A stretch of 64,000 nt of DNA. Source: an uncultured Clostridia bacterium (GTDB lineage: Bacteria > Bacillota > Clostridia > Christensenellales > UBA1242). Location of the stretch: positions 199,342 through 263,341 of the forward strand of contig CAOJSF010000001.1 in the NCBI GenBank assembly GCA_948442695.1, read 5' to 3'. Shown here piece after piece: positions 61,833 to 64,000 of this stretch (position 1 is the first letter of the stretch; every line of letters begins with the position of its first letter). The position numbers were made by a program, and so were the translations under genes. Under the pieces are notes generated by a model. The model did no database searches and was not told the DNA's origin. It worked only from the letters and a program-made list of their open reading frames with translations.

Positions 61833-63982
61833 TGAATCTTAATGAAGTTTTAGCACAAGAATTTGGATTGAAAGTCGAATATTCACAAAATATTATCAAT
61901 CTTTTGGATGAGGGATGCACAATTCCTTTCATTGCCAGATATAGAAAGGAAATGCACGGCACTTGTGACGACCAAACACTCCGTGCTTTTGCAGATAGAT
62001 TGAAATATCTTAGAAATTTAAACGAAGAAAAGGCAAAAGTTGAAAAAGTCATCACAGAACAAGGTAAATGGACTGATGAACTCAAAGTTTTGCTTGATAA
62101 TGCAAGGACACTTACCGAGGTTGAGGATATTTATCGTCCATATAAGCCAAAAAGAAAGACTAGGGCAACAATGGCGATTGCAAAAGGACTTGAACCTCTT
62201 GCTGATATACTTATTGCTCAATCTAAAAACTATGAAATTGAAAAAGAAGCAGAGAAATTCTTGACAGAGGAAGTGACTTCTGTCGCTGATGCAATTCATG
62301 GTGCAATGGACATCATTGCAGAACGCATTTCTGATGATGCAGAACTAAGAAAAGAACTTCGTAAACTTATTGAAGAGAAAGGTATCATAGTTTGTGAACT
62401 TGTTGAAAATGAGAACAGTGCAGTTTATGAAACTTACGCAAACTTCAAGCAAGAGGTAAAAAATCTTCCTTCTCACAGAATTCTTGCAATCAATCGTGGT
62501 GAAAAGGAAAAATGTTTGAAAGTTGACATAGAATTAAATCAAGAACTTGCTATCGGTCTTATCAACAAACATTTTAAGAAAAATAATGCTGATACCGATA
62601 AATTTATTGAAGAGACAATACAAGATAGTTATGACAGACTTCTTTTCCCATCTCTTGAAAGAGAATGTAGAAGCAATTTGACTGACAGGGCAAACGAGCA
62701 GGCAATTAAAATGTTTGAAGTCAATTTAAAGCCTCTTCTTATGGAAGCACCTCTTAAAAACAATATAATTTTGGGTCTTGACCCTGCCTATAGAACAGGT
62801 TGTAAGATTGCGGTAATTGATAAAAACGGCAATGTCCTTGACACAACTGTCATTTATCCAACACCACCTCAATCAAAGACAGAGGAATCTATTGCAAAAC
62901 TTAAAACTCTTATAGACAAATATAAGGTTGACATAGTTTCAATCGGAAACGGAACTGCATCAAAAGAGGCAGAAATATTTGTTGCAGAACTTATTAAACA
63001 TATTTCTCGTCCACTTAGTTATGCGGTGGTAAGTGAAGCGGGTGCTTCTGTCTATTCTGCTTCAAAACTGGGTGCCGAAGAATTCCCTGACTATGATGTA
63101 TCTTTAAGAAGTGCAGTATCAATCGCAAGACGTCTTCAAGATCCACTTGCAGAACTTATCAAGATTGATGTAAAATCTATCGGTGTTGGTCAATATCAAC
63201 ATGATATGCCACAAAACAGATTGTCTGAGGTGCTTACTGGAGTTGTAGAAGACTGCGTAAACAGCGTTGGTGTTGATATAAACACTGCAAGCCCATCACT
63301 TCTTAGTTATGTTTCTGGTCTTAATATGTCAATCGCAAAAAATATCGTTTCGTATAGAGCGAAAGTCAAAGGAATCAAGAATCGTGAAGAACTTTTATCT
63401 GTTCCAAAACTGGGTCCAAAAGCCTATGAACAATGTGCTGGTTTCCTCCGTGTTGTAGGCGGTGATGATATTTTAGATAACACTGCAGTTCACCCAGAAA
63501 GTTATGATGCGACAAGAAAACTTCTTAAACTTTTTGATATGACCGAAGAAGATGTGAAAAATGGTAATATTGCAAATCTTCCTAAACTTATTGAACTTAA
63601 AGGGGAAGAGAAGGTTGCAAAAGAATGTGAAATCGGAGTTCCAACCCTTTGTGATATCACAAAAGAATTGCTTAAACCAGGCCGTGACATTCGTGAAAGT
63701 ATGCCAAAGCCAGTTTTAAGAAGCGATGTAATCACAATGGAAGATCTTAAAGAGGGAATGGTTTTCTCTGGCGTTGTGAGAAATGTAATTGATTTTGGAG
63801 CGTTTGTTGATATCGGTGTGCATCAAGATGGTCTTGTTCATATAAGTCAAATTTCAGATTCATTTATCAAACATCCTTCAGAGGCTTTGAAGGTTGGACA
63901 AAGAGTTGAAGTAAAAATTCTTTCTGTTGACCTTGCTAAGAAGAGAATTTCTCTTACAATGAAAGGAATTGATAAAGAATAA
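61832..63982 (+). CDS. tex: Tex-like S1 RNA-binding transcription accessory protein
   Basis: A 716-aa protein of normal size: N-terminal Tex domain (EGCTIPFIARYRKE), the YqgF-like RNase-H fold (ILGLDPAYRTGCKIAVID), helix-hairpin-helix repeats (VSYRAKVKGIKNREELL-type) and a C-terminal S1 domain (GAFVDIGVHQDGLVHISQ). The bacterial homologue of Spt6 affects transcription and RNA handling. AAAGGAG precedes ATG 61832, which overlaps the upstream stop. Complete within the window. Confidence 0.95.
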   Translation: MNLNEVLAQEFGLKVEYSQNIINLLDEGCTIPFIARYRKEMHGTCDDQTLRAFADRLKYLRNLNEEKAKVEKVITEQGKWTDELKVLLDNARTLTEVEDIYRPYKPKRKTRATMAIAKGLEPLADILIAQSKNYEIEKEAEKFLTEEVTSVADAIHGAMDIIAERISDDAELRKELRKLIEEKGIIVCELVENENSAVYETYANFKQEVKNLPSHRILAINRGEKEKCLKVDIELNQELAIGLINKHFKKNNADTDKFIEETIQDSYDRLLFPSLERECRSNLTDRANEQAIKMFEVNLKPLLMEAPLKNNIILGLDPAYRTGCKIAVIDKNGNVLDTTVIYPTPPQSKTEESIAKLKTLIDKYKVDIVSIGNGTASKEAEIFVAELIKHISRPLSYAVVSEAGASVYSASKLGAEEFPDYDVSLRSAVSIARRLQDPLAELIKIDVKSIGVGQYQHDMPQNRLSEVLTGVVEDCVNSVGVDINTASPSLLSYVSGLNMSIAKNIVSYRAKVKGIKNREELLSVPKLGPKAYEQCAGFLRVVGGDDILDNTAVHPESYDATRKLLKLFDMTEEDVKNGNIANLPKLIELKGEEKVAKECEIGVPTLCDITKELLKPGRDIRESMPKPVLRSDVITMEDLKEGMVFSGVVRNVIDFGAFVDIGVHQDGLVHISQISDSFIKHPSEALKVGQRVEVKILSVDLAKKRISLTMKGIDKE

Positions 63983-64000
63983 AGATTTGAGTGATTATTA

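Overview
The window is low-GC DNA with dense genes, strong Shine-Dalgarno sites and many hairpin-plus-T-tract terminators. RNase J, clostridial-type MurG, RbgA, MinD/MinE, a PdaB-like deacetylase, two-OB-fold SSB, YitT and DUF378 proteins and TGA used as stop all point to a Bacillota (Firmicutes) genome, most likely an uncultured Clostridia-like lineage. No rRNA, tRNA, CRISPR array, integrase or transposase is visible.

Layout. 1-2.8 kb: truncated rbgA, yraN, a lipoprotein and a degenerate ABC ATPase. 2.8-3.9 kb: cassette 1 with an alpha/beta hydrolase. 3.9-6.6 kb: N/Q-rich protein, small helical protein plus intracellular-type subtilase, XRE regulator. 6.7-12.9 kb: murG, gyrB, gyrA. 13-18 kb: GT2-GtrA fusion with a polytopic partner, polysaccharide deacetylase, SSB. 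18-25 kb: SPOR-like protein, groES-groEL, XRE regulator, coiled-coil gene split by an amber codon, YitT, lipid kinase, SDR. 25.4-26.6 kb: repeat-rich DNA around a SHOCT membrane protein, then tadA. 27-36.5 kb: two CPBP proteases coupled to rlmH, DUF378, greA, RNase J, O-methyltransferase, PAP2, tsaE-tsaB. 36.7-38.6 kb: zinc-ribbon/acidic protein and cassette 2 with a YdjC deacetylase. 38.7-48.8 kb: large surface protein, split TauE pair, 2[4Fe-4S] ferredoxin, Ppx-like and HtrA-like proteins, MreB-like protein, minD, minE. 48.9-56.8 kb: a two-gene operon for envelope proteins, one of 2144 aa with an exact 1215-bp internal tandem duplication. 57-64 kb: rplM-rpsI behind an attenuator-like leader, thioredoxin-reductase-like flavoprotein, dinB, an amidohydrolase-like pseudoenzyme and tex.

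The most unusual feature is a pair of cassettes (about 2871-3898 and 37341-38555). Both have the same perfect 12-bp terminal inverted repeat (TTTGAAACTAGC/GCTAGTTTCAAA), an inward terminator inside the left end, a shared roughly 330-nt non-coding core with compensatory changes in its helices, one unrelated cargo gene (in opposite orientations) and a hairpin terminator at the right end. Sequences just outside the repeats look like the two arms of a terminator stem, as if each cassette had landed inside one. Neither encodes a mobility enzyme, so they look like non-autonomous elements carrying a structured RNA or DNA.

Other themes: several proteins keep an enzyme fold but lack canonical active-site residues (ABC ATPase, Ppx-like, MreB-like, amidohydrolase-like, thioredoxin-reductase-like); and at least five genes without a Shine-Dalgarno site have a -10 box only 6-9 nt before the ATG, suggesting leaderless transcripts.
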